Positions 33,631 to 42,139 of a stretch of 64,000 nucleotides of DNA are shown piece after piece; position 1 is the first letter of the stretch; each line of letters opens with the position of its first letter. The DNA is from JAKFYM01 sp964416595 (GTDB taxonomy: Bacteria > Bdellovibrionota > UBA1018 > CAIPTA01), in NCBI GenBank assembly GCA_964416595.1, contig CAYQES010000017.1, forward strand, positions 1 to 64,000. Direction: 5' to 3'. A program made the translations under genes and the position numbers. Below the pieces are notes generated by a model that saw only the letters and a list, made by a program, of their open reading frames with translations, searched no databases and was not told where the DNA came from.

Positions 33631-33647
33631 AAAAATACCTTTGTCCC
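33631..33647 (-). repeat. Partial second copy of the REP-like arm
   Basis: On the minus strand GGGACAAAGGTATTTTT matches the left arm of the hairpin at 29254 over 16 of 17 positions. It is a half-element with no matching second arm nearby. Confidence 0.7.
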
Positions 33648-33663
33648 GGCACACACCATCCAC

Positions 33664-33725
33664 CTCCGTAAATCCGCGGCGCCGCGGATTCGCCTCCCCA
33701 CTCCCCCGAGTGGATTTATGCGGAG
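33664..33725. repeat. Nested palindromes upstream of rocD
   Basis: AATCCGCGGCGCCGCGGATT at 33671-33690 is a perfect 20-bp palindrome. Outside it, CTCCGTAAATCC (33664-33675) is largely complementary to GGATTTATGCGGAG (33711-33724), so a larger cruciform with a GC-rich core is possible. It follows the DUF503 gene and precedes the presumed rocD promoter. It may end the mutL operon, though no T run follows. Confidence 0.75.
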
Positions 33726-33749
33726 CGTCTACTGTATCCTTACAGTCAT

Positions 33750-34961
33750 ATGGCAAACAGCAAAGAACTCATGGAATTAGAAGAAAAGTTTGGCGCCCAC
33801 AACTACCATCCCCTGCCGGTGGTTTTGAGTAGGGGCGAGGGCGTGTTTTTGTGGGATCCCGAAGGCAAACGCTACTTCGATTTTCTTGCGGCTTACTCTG
33901 CTGTGAACCAAGGCCACTGCCACCCTAAGATCCTCAACGCTTTGGAAACCCAAGCCCGTAAACTCACCCTCACCTCCCGAGCCTTCTACAATGATGCCTT
34001 GGGAGAATACTCCCAGTTCATCACTAAATATTTTGGCTACGAACGGGTGCTGCCCATGAACACCGGTGTGGAAGGGGGCGAAACGGCGCTAAAGCTTGCG
34101 AGGCGCTGGGGTTATACCAAAAAGAAAATCCCCGATGGCCAGGCCAAAATCATTTTTGTGAAAGGCAATTTCTGGGGTCGTACGTTGTCAGCGATTTCGT
34201 CGTCCACGGATCCTTCTTCTTACAGTGGTTTTGGCCCCTATATGCCGGGCTTTGAAGTGATCGATTACGATAATCTCGGCGCCCTCGAAAAAGCCTGCCA
34301 AGATAAAAACGTGGCGGGCTTTATGCTCGAGCCCATCCAAGGCGAGGCAGGAGTCGTTATCCCACAAACCGGTTATTTAAAAGCCGCCAAAGAAATCTGT
34401 GAGCGCCATAACGTTCTATTCATTGCCGATGAAGTGCAGACAGGCCTTGGTCGCACAGGCAAAATGCTCGCCTGCGATCATGAAAATGTTCGGCCGGATA
34501 TTTTGATTCTCGGTAAAGCTCTCTCGGGCGGCGTGCTGCCCGTTTCCGCCGTACTCGCGGACGACAACATCATGCTCAACATCAAACCTGGAGAACATGG
34601 CTCCACCTATGGCGGCAACCCGCTCGCTTGCCGAGTAGCCATGGCCGCACTCCAAGTGTTGAAAGACGAAAGACTCGCGGACAATGCAGCTCGCATGGGC
34701 GAAATGTTCCGCGCAGAAATGAATAAACTGAAAGTGTCTTGGGTTTCCGCCGTGCGTGGTAAAGGCCTCATGAATGCCATCGTGATCGATCCCAAAGGCC
34801 CCGTGGACGCCTGGGACATTTGCCTGCGCCTAAAGGATAACGGCCTCCTCGCCAAACCTACACACAAAAACATTATTCGTTTAGCTCCACCCTTGGTGAT
34901 TAACGAAAAACAAATGCAGGAAAGCTGCCAAATCCTACACAAAACTTTTGCTTCCTTTTAG
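33750..34961 (+). CDS. rocD: Ornithine aminotransferase
   Basis: A 403-aa PLP enzyme converting ornithine and 2-oxoglutarate to glutamate semialdehyde and glutamate. LPVVLSRGEGVFLWDPEG and YFDFLAAYSAVNQGHCHPKI are ornithine-specific aminotransferase features. ADEVQTGLGRTGKM binds PLP, and ILGKALSGGVLPVSAVL holds the Schiff-base lysine. It is complete and followed 16 bp later by gpmA. It fits an amino-acid-consuming lifestyle but does not prove one. Confidence 0.95.
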   Translation: MANSKELMELEEKFGAHNYHPLPVVLSRGEGVFLWDPEGKRYFDFLAAYSAVNQGHCHPKILNALETQARKLTLTSRAFYNDALGEYSQFITKYFGYERVLPMNTGVEGGETALKLARRWGYTKKKIPDGQAKIIFVKGNFWGRTLSAISSSTDPSSYSGFGPYMPGFEVIDYDNLGALEKACQDKNVAGFMLEPIQGEAGVVIPQTGYLKAAKEICERHNVLFIADEVQTGLGRTGKMLACDHENVRPDILILGKALSGGVLPVSAVLADDNIMLNIKPGEHGSTYGGNPLACRVAMAALQVLKDERLADNAARMGEMFRAEMNKLKVSWVSAVRGKGLMNAIVIDPKGPVDAWDICLRLKDNGLLAKPTHKNIIRLAPPLVINEKQMQESCQILHKTFASF

Positions 34962-34977
34962 ACAGCAAGGAGACCAC

Positions 34978-35730
34978 ATGTATAAGCTAGTTCTGTTACG
35001 CCACGGAGAAAGTAGCTGGAACAAAGAAAACCGCTTCACCGGCTGGACAGACGTGGATCTTTCCGAAAAGGGCCGCGCGGAGGCCAAAGAGGCCGGTGTA
35101 CTCCTCAAAAAAGAAGGCTTCGCTTTTGATGTGGCTTATACCTCGGTGCTGAAACGCGCGATTCGCACGCTCTGGATTGCACTCGATGAGCTCGACCAGC
35201 TGTGGATTCCCGTGGAAAAATCCTGGTGCTTGAATGAGCGGCACTATGGCGCCTTGCAAGGCCTCAACAAAGCAGAAACCGCCGCCAAATACGGAGACAA
35301 ACAAGTGCACATCTGGCGCAGGAGCTTTGATGTGCTTCCACCGCTCTTAGAAGAATCCGACGAACGCCACCCTTCCCACGATCCCCGCTACCGTGGTGTG
35401 CAGTCGCTACCCAAAGGCGAAGCCTTGAAACATACCGTGGACCGCATGCTTCCCTACTGGCATTCCACCATTGCTAAGAGTGTGCAAGCGGGCAAAAGTG
35501 TGTTGGTGGCCGCCCACGGCAATAGCCTCCGGGCCTTGGTAATGCACTTAGACAATATGAGCGAAGATGCCATCATGGAACTCAATATCCCCACGGGTGT
35601 TCCGTTAGTGTATGAGCTCGACAAAAATCTTCGCCCCCTAAAGCACTACTACCTTGGCGACCAAGCCAAAATCCAGGCCGCCATGGCCGCCGTGGCTTCT
35701 CAAGGCAAGGCCGCCAAGGATAAGTCCTAA
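34978..35730 (+). CDS. gpmA: 2,3-bisphosphoglycerate-dependent phosphoglycerate mutase
   Basis: A 250-aa glycolytic mutase. LVLLRHGESSWNKENRFTG holds the phosphohistidine, LNERHYGALQGLNKAETA is the substrate loop, and VLVAAHGNSLRALV holds the second histidine. I chose the ATG at 34978 (after GCAAGGAGACC) over an earlier TTG inside rocD. The stop overlaps the next gene by one base (TAATG). Confidence 0.97.
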   Translation: MYKLVLLRHGESSWNKENRFTGWTDVDLSEKGRAEAKEAGVLLKKEGFAFDVAYTSVLKRAIRTLWIALDELDQLWIPVEKSWCLNERHYGALQGLNKAETAAKYGDKQVHIWRRSFDVLPPLLEESDERHPSHDPRYRGVQSLPKGEALKHTVDRMLPYWHSTIAKSVQAGKSVLVAAHGNSLRALVMHLDNMSEDAIMELNIPTGVPLVYELDKNLRPLKHYYLGDQAKIQAAMAAVASQGKAAKDKS

Positions 35731-36542
35731 TGAAACCCACCCCGCCCGCAAGTAGCAACCGCCCGCACTTAAGTAAAGACGAGCTCCGCTACTATGGCAG
35801 GAACGCTTGTTTGGCTCTATGGCAAATGCGACCCAAGGATATTATCCGCGTTTACGTGAAAAAGGACTTATCGGAAACCTTTGCTCCGCTGCTTAAATTC
35901 TGCTCCCAACAACGCAAAAGCTACCATCTTGTTTCCGAGGGCGATCTTGAACGCTTAACTGATAGTAAACACCACGAAGGCATTTGCGTGGTAGCCAAAG
36001 AACGCCAAACTTTAAGAGAACAAGATTTTTTTAAAGAGCTTAGCAGCCAACGAAACCTTGTGTTGTTTCTCGACGGCGTGGGCAACCCCCACAACTTTGG
36101 CGCGATCTTAAGAACCGCGGCTCACTTTGGTGTGCGCTATGTGGCGGGCCTTGCGGAAGAGTTGCCACGGATTTCGCCCTCAGCCAATCGCACCTCCGAA
36201 GGCGGAGCGGAGCATGTTTCTGTTGTAAAAGTAAAAGACACCGAACAATTTTTAGATCGCTTGAAGGGCTTAGGTTTCCAGGTGTACGGCTTTGATCCAG
36301 GCGAAAAAGCTATCTCTCTTTTTGATTCCAGGATCGCGCAAAAGGCCGTGTTTGTGATGGGCGCGGAACGCAGTGGTCTCTCAGGGCTATTGCGATCTTT
36401 ATCGGACGTGCAGGTGCGCATTGCCGGCACAGGTGCCGTGGAAAGCTTGAATGTATCCGTAGCCGCCGCCCTCGCCATGGCCGAATTCCAACGGCAAGGC
36501 CAACAGGGCCAGGTGCGCTTGGTGAAGCGAGGTCCTAGCTGA
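35730..36542 (+). CDS. SpoU/TrmH-family RNA 2'-O-methyltransferase
   Basis: A 270-aa SPOUT methyltransferase. An N-terminal RNA-binding domain (RYYGRNACLALWQMRPKDI) precedes three motifs: NPHNFGAILRTAAHFG (1), VFVMGAERSGLSGLL (2) and VESLNVSVAAALAM (3). The family methylates rRNA or tRNA riboses; the site here is unknown. Start and stop overlap the neighbours (TAATG, TGATG), so it is coupled to gpmA and to the ATPase-like gene. Confidence 0.93.
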   Translation: MKPTPPASSNRPHLSKDELRYYGRNACLALWQMRPKDIIRVYVKKDLSETFAPLLKFCSQQRKSYHLVSEGDLERLTDSKHHEGICVVAKERQTLREQDFFKELSSQRNLVLFLDGVGNPHNFGAILRTAAHFGVRYVAGLAEELPRISPSANRTSEGGAEHVSVVKVKDTEQFLDRLKGLGFQVYGFDPGEKAISLFDSRIAQKAVFVMGAERSGLSGLLRSLSDVQVRIAGTGAVESLNVSVAAALAMAEFQRQGQQGQVRLVKRGPS

Positions 36543-38278
36543 TGGCAAGATGGCTAGCGCTTGGTTGTGCACTTTTTGCTTTGTGGATGGAGCGCCCGCT
36601 TTTTGCTATTTTTCCGCTCCTTTTTTCCGCTTGGGAAATTCTATTTTCCCCGCGCAAAGCCCTGCATCTTTTTAGCTTTTGGTTTGCCGTGCCCTTAGCC
36701 ACCCTGCTTGCTTGGCGCATCAGTTCTTACCTGCCACTTGCGGCATTGGCTTTGGCTTTGCAGCTTAGGCTGTATCTTTTGCATAAAGCAGGGCTTGCAG
36801 AAATTGCCGCAAAAAAATTGGCCAAAGATTTACGGGCAAGCCTACCCGCCAGCGCCACGCTATTTGTGGACACCGACATCGAAACCCAATCGCCTACTGC
36901 CACCATTGAAGAAGGCCATCTCATTCGCATCCAGGCTGGAGAAAATTTACCCACTGACGGGCAAATCACTTTTGGCTCAAGCTTTGTGGATGAATCCTTG
37001 CTTTCAGGCGATGTAGAACCAAAAGCCAAATCCATGGGTAGTTTTGTGTACGCGGGTAGCAGAAATAAAAATGGCTCTTTCATCTACAAAACCACTAGGA
37101 AAGCCAATCAGTCTTTTGTAATGCAAATGGCTGCGGCCCTAGAGAGTCCGCCGCCTTTTCCGCGGGGAGTATTTTTTCTAGAAGGCTTGTTGCTTTTGAG
37201 TTTGCCGCTGGCTTTTTGGGGAACTTCATTTTTCTCCCTATTTTTAGTAGCCAGTGCTACGGGATTTTTTGCGGTTTACCGTTTACAGTATTTTTTGTTT
37301 ATAAAAAAATCTGCTCAGAATGGAATCTATTGGCGAAACCTGGAAGCCATCAACAATGTGGCGCAAGTAGGCACTGTGGTTTCATCGCCGATGGGTGTGC
37401 TCACAGAAGGCCGTTTTCGTTTTTCCGCGGCCCAAGGATTTTCTCTTTCTGAAGATGGGATTTTACGACTCCTTGGGCCTCTCGCTCGGCGCTTAGAAAC
37501 GGAAGAGGCTTACGCAATTTTGCAAGAAATGCAGGCAAGAGGAATTCGCTTAGAAATGCTGGAGGATTTTTCCCTCTCGCCTGGCGGTGCAAGTGGCATC
37601 GTGGATGGTGAGAAAATTCGCTGGACCAACGAAGAAACCGCCCGCCAAGAGCAGCTACTCATCCCTCCTGAAGCGGAACCCTTCTTACAAAAACACCGGG
37701 GAGAAAATATTCAGCTCTTGTTCCGCCAAGATAAATGCGCGGCTGTTTTTTCCTTAGTAGATCGCGTGCATCCATCCACCCAACAAGGATTAGATCTCTT
37801 ACGCGAAAAGAATATTCCTTACGTTGTGGTCACGCCCAAGCCCGCGGCCTGCATCCACGCCCTGGAAATACCTCTGCCCCACTTGCATTCAGATTGTAAC
37901 CAAGAAGAAACTGTCTCGCTTTTGCAAAAACTCCACACCGAAGGCCTAACTCCCCTCTGGGTGGCCGCTCCTCCCGAAGCCCTAAGCACCAACCACACCA
38001 TGCTTTCACCGGCGGCCTATTCTTTGCCTAAGGCGGATGTATTAAGCTTGCAATTTCATCTCACGGCCGTTGCGAAAGTGATTGCTTTAGCTAAATCCTA
38101 CGAGCCTTACGAGAAATGGAATGGATTTCTTTTTTGGATCTTTAGCCAGGTGGCACTCCTGGTTTTGGCCTTTTGGAGCTCTACTCTTGATCCTAAATTT
38201 GCCCTGATTCTATTGACGGTAGCGGGAGTTTTACCTGGTTTTATGATGGCTCACAGCAGCCAAAAGCAAGGTCTGTAA
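36542..38278 (+). CDS. P1B-type ATPase pseudoenzyme
   Basis: A 578-aa membrane protein with the layout of a metal-transporting P-type ATPase but without its chemistry. The actuator domain is easily aligned (LIRIQAGENLPTDGQI, FVDESLLSGDVEPKAKS), with the TGE of family members replaced by SGD (155-157). The phosphorylation motif DKTGTLT has become SSPMGVLT (281-288), so the acceptor Asp is Ser282. The CPx metal-site helix reads SATGFFAVYRL, with no cysteine. The TGD and GDGxND motifs appear as VTPKP and AAPPEAL. The N-terminal metal-binding domains are absent. It is intact and coupled to the SpoU gene, so it looks retained for a non-ATPase job. Confidence 0.8.
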   Translation: MARWLALGCALFALWMERPLFAIFPLLFSAWEILFSPRKALHLFSFWFAVPLATLLAWRISSYLPLAALALALQLRLYLLHKAGLAEIAAKKLAKDLRASLPASATLFVDTDIETQSPTATIEEGHLIRIQAGENLPTDGQITFGSSFVDESLLSGDVEPKAKSMGSFVYAGSRNKNGSFIYKTTRKANQSFVMQMAAALESPPPFPRGVFFLEGLLLLSLPLAFWGTSFFSLFLVASATGFFAVYRLQYFLFIKKSAQNGIYWRNLEAINNVAQVGTVVSSPMGVLTEGRFRFSAAQGFSLSEDGILRLLGPLARRLETEEAYAILQEMQARGIRLEMLEDFSLSPGGASGIVDGEKIRWTNEETARQEQLLIPPEAEPFLQKHRGENIQLLFRQDKCAAVFSLVDRVHPSTQQGLDLLREKNIPYVVVTPKPAACIHALEIPLPHLHSDCNQEETVSLLQKLHTEGLTPLWVAAPPEALSTNHTMLSPAAYSLPKADVLSLQFHLTAVAKVIALAKSYEPYEKWNGFLFWIFSQVALLVLAFWSSTLDPKFALILLTVAGVLPGFMMAHSSQKQGL

Positions 38279-38320
38279 GCCTTTTTTCGAAAATCCCTGC
38301 TACCATACTTACAGAGACCC

Positions 38321-38344
38321 AAACTCTCTCCCTAAAGAGAGTTT
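38321..38344 (+). other. Hairpin before the terminator
   Basis: AAACTCTCTC pairs with GAGAGAGTTT-type sequence ending at 38344. It lies just before the strong terminator and may assist it or be a separate RNA element. Confidence 0.6.
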
Positions 38345-38348
38345 CCTC

Positions 38349-38381
38349 AATAGCCGGAGTTGCCCCTCCGGCTATTTTTTT
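38349..38381 (+). terminator. Rho-independent terminator
   Basis: AATAGCCGGAG and CTCCGGCTATT form a stem with an intervening loop, followed by a run of seven Ts. It ends the rocD-gpmA-SpoU-ATPase-like operon. Confidence 0.93.
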
Positions 38382-38394
38382 GTAGTCTACGGCC

Positions 38395-39024
38395 ATGAAT
38401 CTCATCGACACCCTAGAATGGCGTTACGCTGCAAAATCTTTTGATTCCAAGAAAATCTCTCCCGGAGATTGGAGCCTATTACAGAAGGCGTTGATCCTCA
38501 CGCCCTCTTCGTATGGTTTACAGCCCTGGAAATTTTTAGTGGTGCAGGATGTAAATTTACGGGAACAACTAAAAGCCGCCTCCTGGAACCAACGGCAAGT
38601 AACCGAATGCTCCCACTATGTGGTGTTTGCTCACCGACTCACCATGGATGAAAATTATGTGGACCATTTTTTACGTTCCATGGCCAACACCCGCGGTGTA
38701 GGGATAGAGACGCTCGAAGGCTACCGTAAAGGAATTTTGAGCGATGTGGTGCACGGGCCGAGAAGTAAAATGATTCCTGAGTGGACAGCGCGGCAAGCCT
38801 ACATTGCCCTTGGAAATTTCATGACCTCCGCCGCCGTGCTTGGCATAGATACCTGCCCCATGGAAGGCTTGGATCCGGCTAAGTACGATGAAATCCTCGG
38901 ACTCAAAAACACCGAGTATCGAACCGCCGTGGCCTGCGCCGCCGGTTACCGCAATCCTCAAGATCGCCTAGCTCAAGCCAAAAAAGTGCGCTTCTCCGCG
39001 GATGAATTGGTGCAAGAACTTTGA
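38395..39024 (+). CDS. Nitroreductase-family NAD(P)H oxidoreductase
   Basis: A 209-aa flavin oxidoreductase. LIDTLEWRYAAKSFDSKKIS, LTPSSYGLQPWKFLVVQD and AALGNFMTSAAVLGIDTCPM-type sequence are the NfsB/YdgI-like FMN-binding features. AACAAGYRNPQDRLAQAKKVR closes the domain. It could reduce quinones, nitro compounds or enones. Its TGA is shared with the TTG start of the glycosyltransferase gene. Confidence 0.92.
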   Translation: MNLIDTLEWRYAAKSFDSKKISPGDWSLLQKALILTPSSYGLQPWKFLVVQDVNLREQLKAASWNQRQVTECSHYVVFAHRLTMDENYVDHFLRSMANTRGVGIETLEGYRKGILSDVVHGPRSKMIPEWTARQAYIALGNFMTSAAVLGIDTCPMEGLDPAKYDEILGLKNTEYRTAVACAAGYRNPQDRLAQAKKVRFSADELVQEL

Positions 39025-40229
39025 TCGCGGTTTTATTTGCGTACGTTTGGCCCGAGCCTTTTTCTTCCGCCGCGGGCGTGAGAACCCTGGAGCTTTGCAA
39101 AAATCTACGTGCCCTGGGGTTTGAGCCCTTAGTGCTGAGCCCTTGCAAAGAAAATACAGCCAGTGCTTATTTAAACCAAGAAGGCATTCGCACTCTACCC
39201 ACTCCGGCCAATGATTCTTCCGTGGTGGAGCAGTTAAAAAAAATCACTCCCAATTTGGTGCTCTATGATCGTTTCGTGATGGAAGAGCAATTTGGCTGGC
39301 GAGCCCGGGAGCTTTGGCCCGAGGCTTTACACCTGGTGGATACGCAAGATCTTCACTCTGTGCGAAGAGCCAGAGAAAGGTTATTAGCGGCAGGTGCAAG
39401 TGCCGAGGAGATTTCCTCTCTCACCAAGGCTGATTTTGGTTTGGATTTGGACCGGGAACTATCTTCCCTCTATCGGGCGGACGGGTGCCTAGTGGTTTCC
39501 ACTTGGGAAAGAGATTGGTTGCTACAGCAGAACTATCCAGCCGAGAGAGTGTTTTATTTACCGTTTGGTGCTGCCAAGGAAAATTCTTCTCCCTCATTTG
39601 CCGACAGAAAAGACTACGCCTTCTTAGGAAATTTCCGTCATCCACCGAACCTAGATGCCGTAGATTGGCTTGCGAAAGATCTATGGCCAAAGATTCACAA
39701 CAACAATAATTTATATTTATACGGCGCTTATCCTCCGGCTACGGTTTCTAAACTGCACGGGAAAGACGGAATTATTGTTGCTGGCTCCGTGCAAAATCAC
39801 CGAGCTGCATTACAAAAACACCGTGTGCTCTTGGCGCCCTTACGGTTTGGAGCCGGCATCAAAGGCAAAGTGCTAGAGGCTTGGGCTACTGGCACGCCGG
39901 TGGTGGGCACTCCTATAGCCATGGAAGGATTTGATCATGCAAGTTTTCAAGGGGAAGAGTTTATCCAAACCGCAAAAGCGTTGTATGAATCCGAATCCCA
40001 ATGGCAAAGTGCCCAACAACAAGGTTATAAGGCTTTAGAAACCTTTGCCCCGGAACGTTTAAAACAAGAACTCGCGAAAATCCTCGAGATAGGTTTTTCC
40101 CAAAAACAAAACTGGCGCCAGCATTGGATTAGCCGGGTGCTAAAGCACCAGACAAATAATTCCACCAAATATTTCTCTCTTTGGATTGAAGCAAAAAATC
40201 AAAAAGCCCCTTTGGTGAACACGCCATGA
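39021..40229 (+). CDS. Glycosyltransferase, family 4 type
   Basis: A 402-aa GT-B protein. The N-terminal Rossmann part begins IAVLFAYVWPEPFSSAAGVRT. The C-terminal nucleotide-sugar part has YAFLGNFRHPPNLDAVDWL, LLAPLRFGAGIKGKVLEAWATG and PVVGTPIAMEGFD, typical of GT4 enzymes. No membrane segment is seen. The TTG start overlaps the nitroreductase stop; a later start would remove the first strand. The last 50 residues are basic and low in complexity. Its acceptor is unknown; it is coupled to acyP by ATGA. Confidence 0.85.
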   Translation: MIAVLFAYVWPEPFSSAAGVRTLELCKNLRALGFEPLVLSPCKENTASAYLNQEGIRTLPTPANDSSVVEQLKKITPNLVLYDRFVMEEQFGWRARELWPEALHLVDTQDLHSVRRARERLLAAGASAEEISSLTKADFGLDLDRELSSLYRADGCLVVSTWERDWLLQQNYPAERVFYLPFGAAKENSSPSFADRKDYAFLGNFRHPPNLDAVDWLAKDLWPKIHNNNNLYLYGAYPPATVSKLHGKDGIIVAGSVQNHRAALQKHRVLLAPLRFGAGIKGKVLEAWATGTPVVGTPIAMEGFDHASFQGEEFIQTAKALYESESQWQSAQQQGYKALETFAPERLKQELAKILEIGFSQKQNWRQHWISRVLKHQTNNSTKYFSLWIEAKNQKAPLVNTP

Positions 40230-40507
40230 TCACAAAGCTCCTTACCATCCACGGCCGCGTGCAAGGCGTGTTTTATCGGGAATCCATGCGCCAAGAAGCC
40301 ATGCGGCTCGGTGTGACGGGCTGGGTGCGAAACCGCAAAAATGGCACCGTGGAAGCCCTCATCCAGGGCGAAGCGCCTCTCGTGGCGGATCTGATTGCAT
40401 GGTGCCACCAAGGGCCACCGGCCGCCAAAGTAGAAAAAGTAGAAGAAAAAACTGTGCCTGCAGAAAATGCTTTGAGAGATTTTATTCGTAAACAAACAGA
40501 AGATTAG
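40226..40507 (+). CDS. acyP: Acylphosphatase
   Basis: A 93-aa acylphosphatase. LTIHGRVQGVFYRESMRQEA holds the catalytic Arg of the GRVQGVFYR motif and GWVRNRKNGTVEALIQG holds the catalytic Asn. It hydrolyses acyl phosphates such as carbamoyl phosphate. The ATG overlaps the stop of the glycosyltransferase gene by 4 bp. Confidence 0.96.
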   Translation: MITKLLTIHGRVQGVFYRESMRQEAMRLGVTGWVRNRKNGTVEALIQGEAPLVADLIAWCHQGPPAAKVEKVEEKTVPAENALRDFIRKQTED

Positions 40508-40517
40508 GAGATTTACT

Positions 40518-41093
40518 ATGGCAAAAACACCCTCCACCATGCTGGAACTAGGAACCAAGGCTCCGGATTTTTCTTTGCCTGATGTAACTAGTGGAAAAAC
40601 CGTTTCCCTTAAAGATTTTTTGAGGCAGCCACTGCTCGTGATGTTTATCTGTAACCATTGCCCCTTTGTAAAACACATCCGGCAAGAATTGGCTTCGCTT
40701 GGAAAAGATTATGGAGGGAAATTAGGCATTGTGGCGATCAATAGCAACGATGTGACCACTCACCCCGATGACAGCCCCGCCAATATGAAAAAAGAAGCTG
40801 CCGAGGCCGGCTATACTTTTCCTTATTTGTTTGATGAGAGCCAAGCGGTGGCTAAAGCCTACGAAGCGGCCTGTACACCGGATTTTTTCTTGTTCGATGA
40901 AGCTCACCGATTAGTGTATCGCGGTCAATTGGATGACAGCCGGCCCGGAAGTTCTGTTCCAGTTACTGGCAAAGATTTGCGGGCAGCGATGGATGCGGTT
41001 CTTGGCAGTAAAGAAATTTCGTCTACCCAGAAGCCCAGCCTTGGTTGCAATATTAAGTGGCGTAAAGGGAATGAGCCTACTTATTATCAGTAG
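40518..41093 (+). CDS. Thioredoxin-fold AhpC/TSA-like protein
   Basis: A 191-aa thioredoxin-like protein. LGTKAPDFSLPDVTSGKTVSL opens the AhpC/TSA/Redoxin fold, and MFICNHCPFVKHIRQE carries the active-site cysteine, with a nearby CNHC pair rather than the CxxC with Trp. TPDFFLFDEAHRLVYRGQLD follows in the usual cis-Pro region. It is probably a thiol peroxidase or thiol-disulfide protein; it lacks an export signal. A ribosome site (TTAGGAGA) precedes it. Confidence 0.85.
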   Translation: MAKTPSTMLELGTKAPDFSLPDVTSGKTVSLKDFLRQPLLVMFICNHCPFVKHIRQELASLGKDYGGKLGIVAINSNDVTTHPDDSPANMKKEAAEAGYTFPYLFDESQAVAKAYEAACTPDFFLFDEAHRLVYRGQLDDSRPGSSVPVTGKDLRAAMDAVLGSKEISSTQKPSLGCNIKWRKGNEPTYYQ

Positions 41094-41219
41094 TCTTAAG
41101 GTCAGCTCAAAAATGCCTAAACTAGACTTTAAAACAATAAATCTTATTCACTGTTTCGTAACATTGTGATTCAATTCAAAAAGAGTCATTGGTATTTTTT
41201 ATAAATCATTGGAGGAAAT

Positions 41220-41492
41220 ATGCCTGTAATTCTATTTTCTTTTCTTTTATTGTTTTCAAGCCATAGCTATGCCGAAAAACTCTCAAATTCTTCGTTAAAA
41301 ATTCCAGCTGCCGCCACGTCAAGCTGTACGGATATGAAGCAAAATTTAATTTTTGTTCTCGGAGTACCCACCAATAGCGCGCCACAACAAAGTGCGAAGT
41401 TCTCTATCTTGAATGCTCGTTTACAAGCGTATAAAGAGGCTTGCGGACAAATTGATTTAGACTTGGTAGACCGTATTTTTCAGTCTAACTAA
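41220..41492 (+). CDS. Small exported protein, unknown function
   Basis: A 90-aa protein after the strong site GGAGGAAAT. Residues 1-19 (PVILFSFLLLFSSHSYA) form a signal peptide. The mature part is about 70 aa, with two cysteines (SCTDMK, ACGQID) that may form a disulfide, and ends LVDRIFQSN. No family is recognised. The gene is isolated, with a 126-bp gap before it. Confidence 0.6.
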   Translation: MPVILFSFLLLFSSHSYAEKLSNSSLKIPAAATSSCTDMKQNLIFVLGVPTNSAPQQSAKFSILNARLQAYKEACGQIDLDLVDRIFQSN

Positions 41493-41569
41493 AGCTACCA
41501 CCATTACTAAATGGTAGGTTAAAAAACAAAAGGCACTGACTTTAGTGTCTTTCACTTTTGCGAGCTAGC

Positions 41570-42139
41570 CTAGTGCGAGCTCAATTTGCCCTTCACCCGC
41601 TCCAAAAACAACCTGTGGCACCAGGAGCTGTCCGTTAGCTCTGGGTGAAAGGCCGTCACAAAATGAAGTCCGTCGTCTAAAAACGAAACTTCTTCCCCCA
41701 CTCGCCCACGCACTTTCACGCCCGAGCCCCAGCGCAAAAACTTTGGCGCCCGGATAAACACCGCGGCTTCCGCCCGCCCGTCCACCAAAACTTCCCCTTG
41801 AAAACTTTCTTTCTGCCGGCCGTAGGCGTTCCGCTCCACTTCGAGATCCATCAAACCTAAACTTTCCTGCTGGGGATTCTTCACAGCCTTAGCCATCAAG
41901 ATAGAGCCCGCGCAAATGCCCCACATGGGAATGGAACTTTTCCGAAGCTCGTCCCAGAGGCCTACTTCCTTCGCTAATTTCAGCATGGTGGTGCTTTCGC
42001 CCCCGGGCAAAATCAAACCCTGCACACCCGCAAGATCCTTGGGCGTGCGAACAAAGCGCACCGTAGCGCCTAACTTTTCTAAATGTTCACGATGGGGATC
42101 GATGCAGCCTTGGAGAGCTAATACTCCAATCAGGGGCAT
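41570..42139 (-). CDS. pdxT: Pyridoxal 5'-phosphate synthase glutaminase subunit
   Basis: A 189-aa glutaminase. VLALQGCIDPHREHLEKLGA, LILPGGESTTMLKLA, PMWGICAGSILMAKA (nucleophile Cys) and AFHPELTDSSWCHRLF (His-Glu pair) form the complete triad. It supplies ammonia to PdxS. Its ATG abuts the PdxS stop directly, so the two subunits are co-translated. Confidence 0.97.
   Translation of the reverse strand: MPLIGVLALQGCIDPHREHLEKLGATVRFVRTPKDLAGVQGLILPGGESTTMLKLAKEVGLWDELRKSSIPMWGICAGSILMAKAVKNPQQESLGLMDLEVERNAYGRQKESFQGEVLVDGRAEAAVFIRAPKFLRWGSGVKVRGRVGEEVSFLDDGLHFVTAFHPELTDSSWCHRLFLERVKGKLSSH

Noticed and set aside
36542..38278. Functional copper- or zinc-exporting ATPase
   Set aside because: The phosphorylation aspartate and the GDGxND and CPx motifs are all missing.
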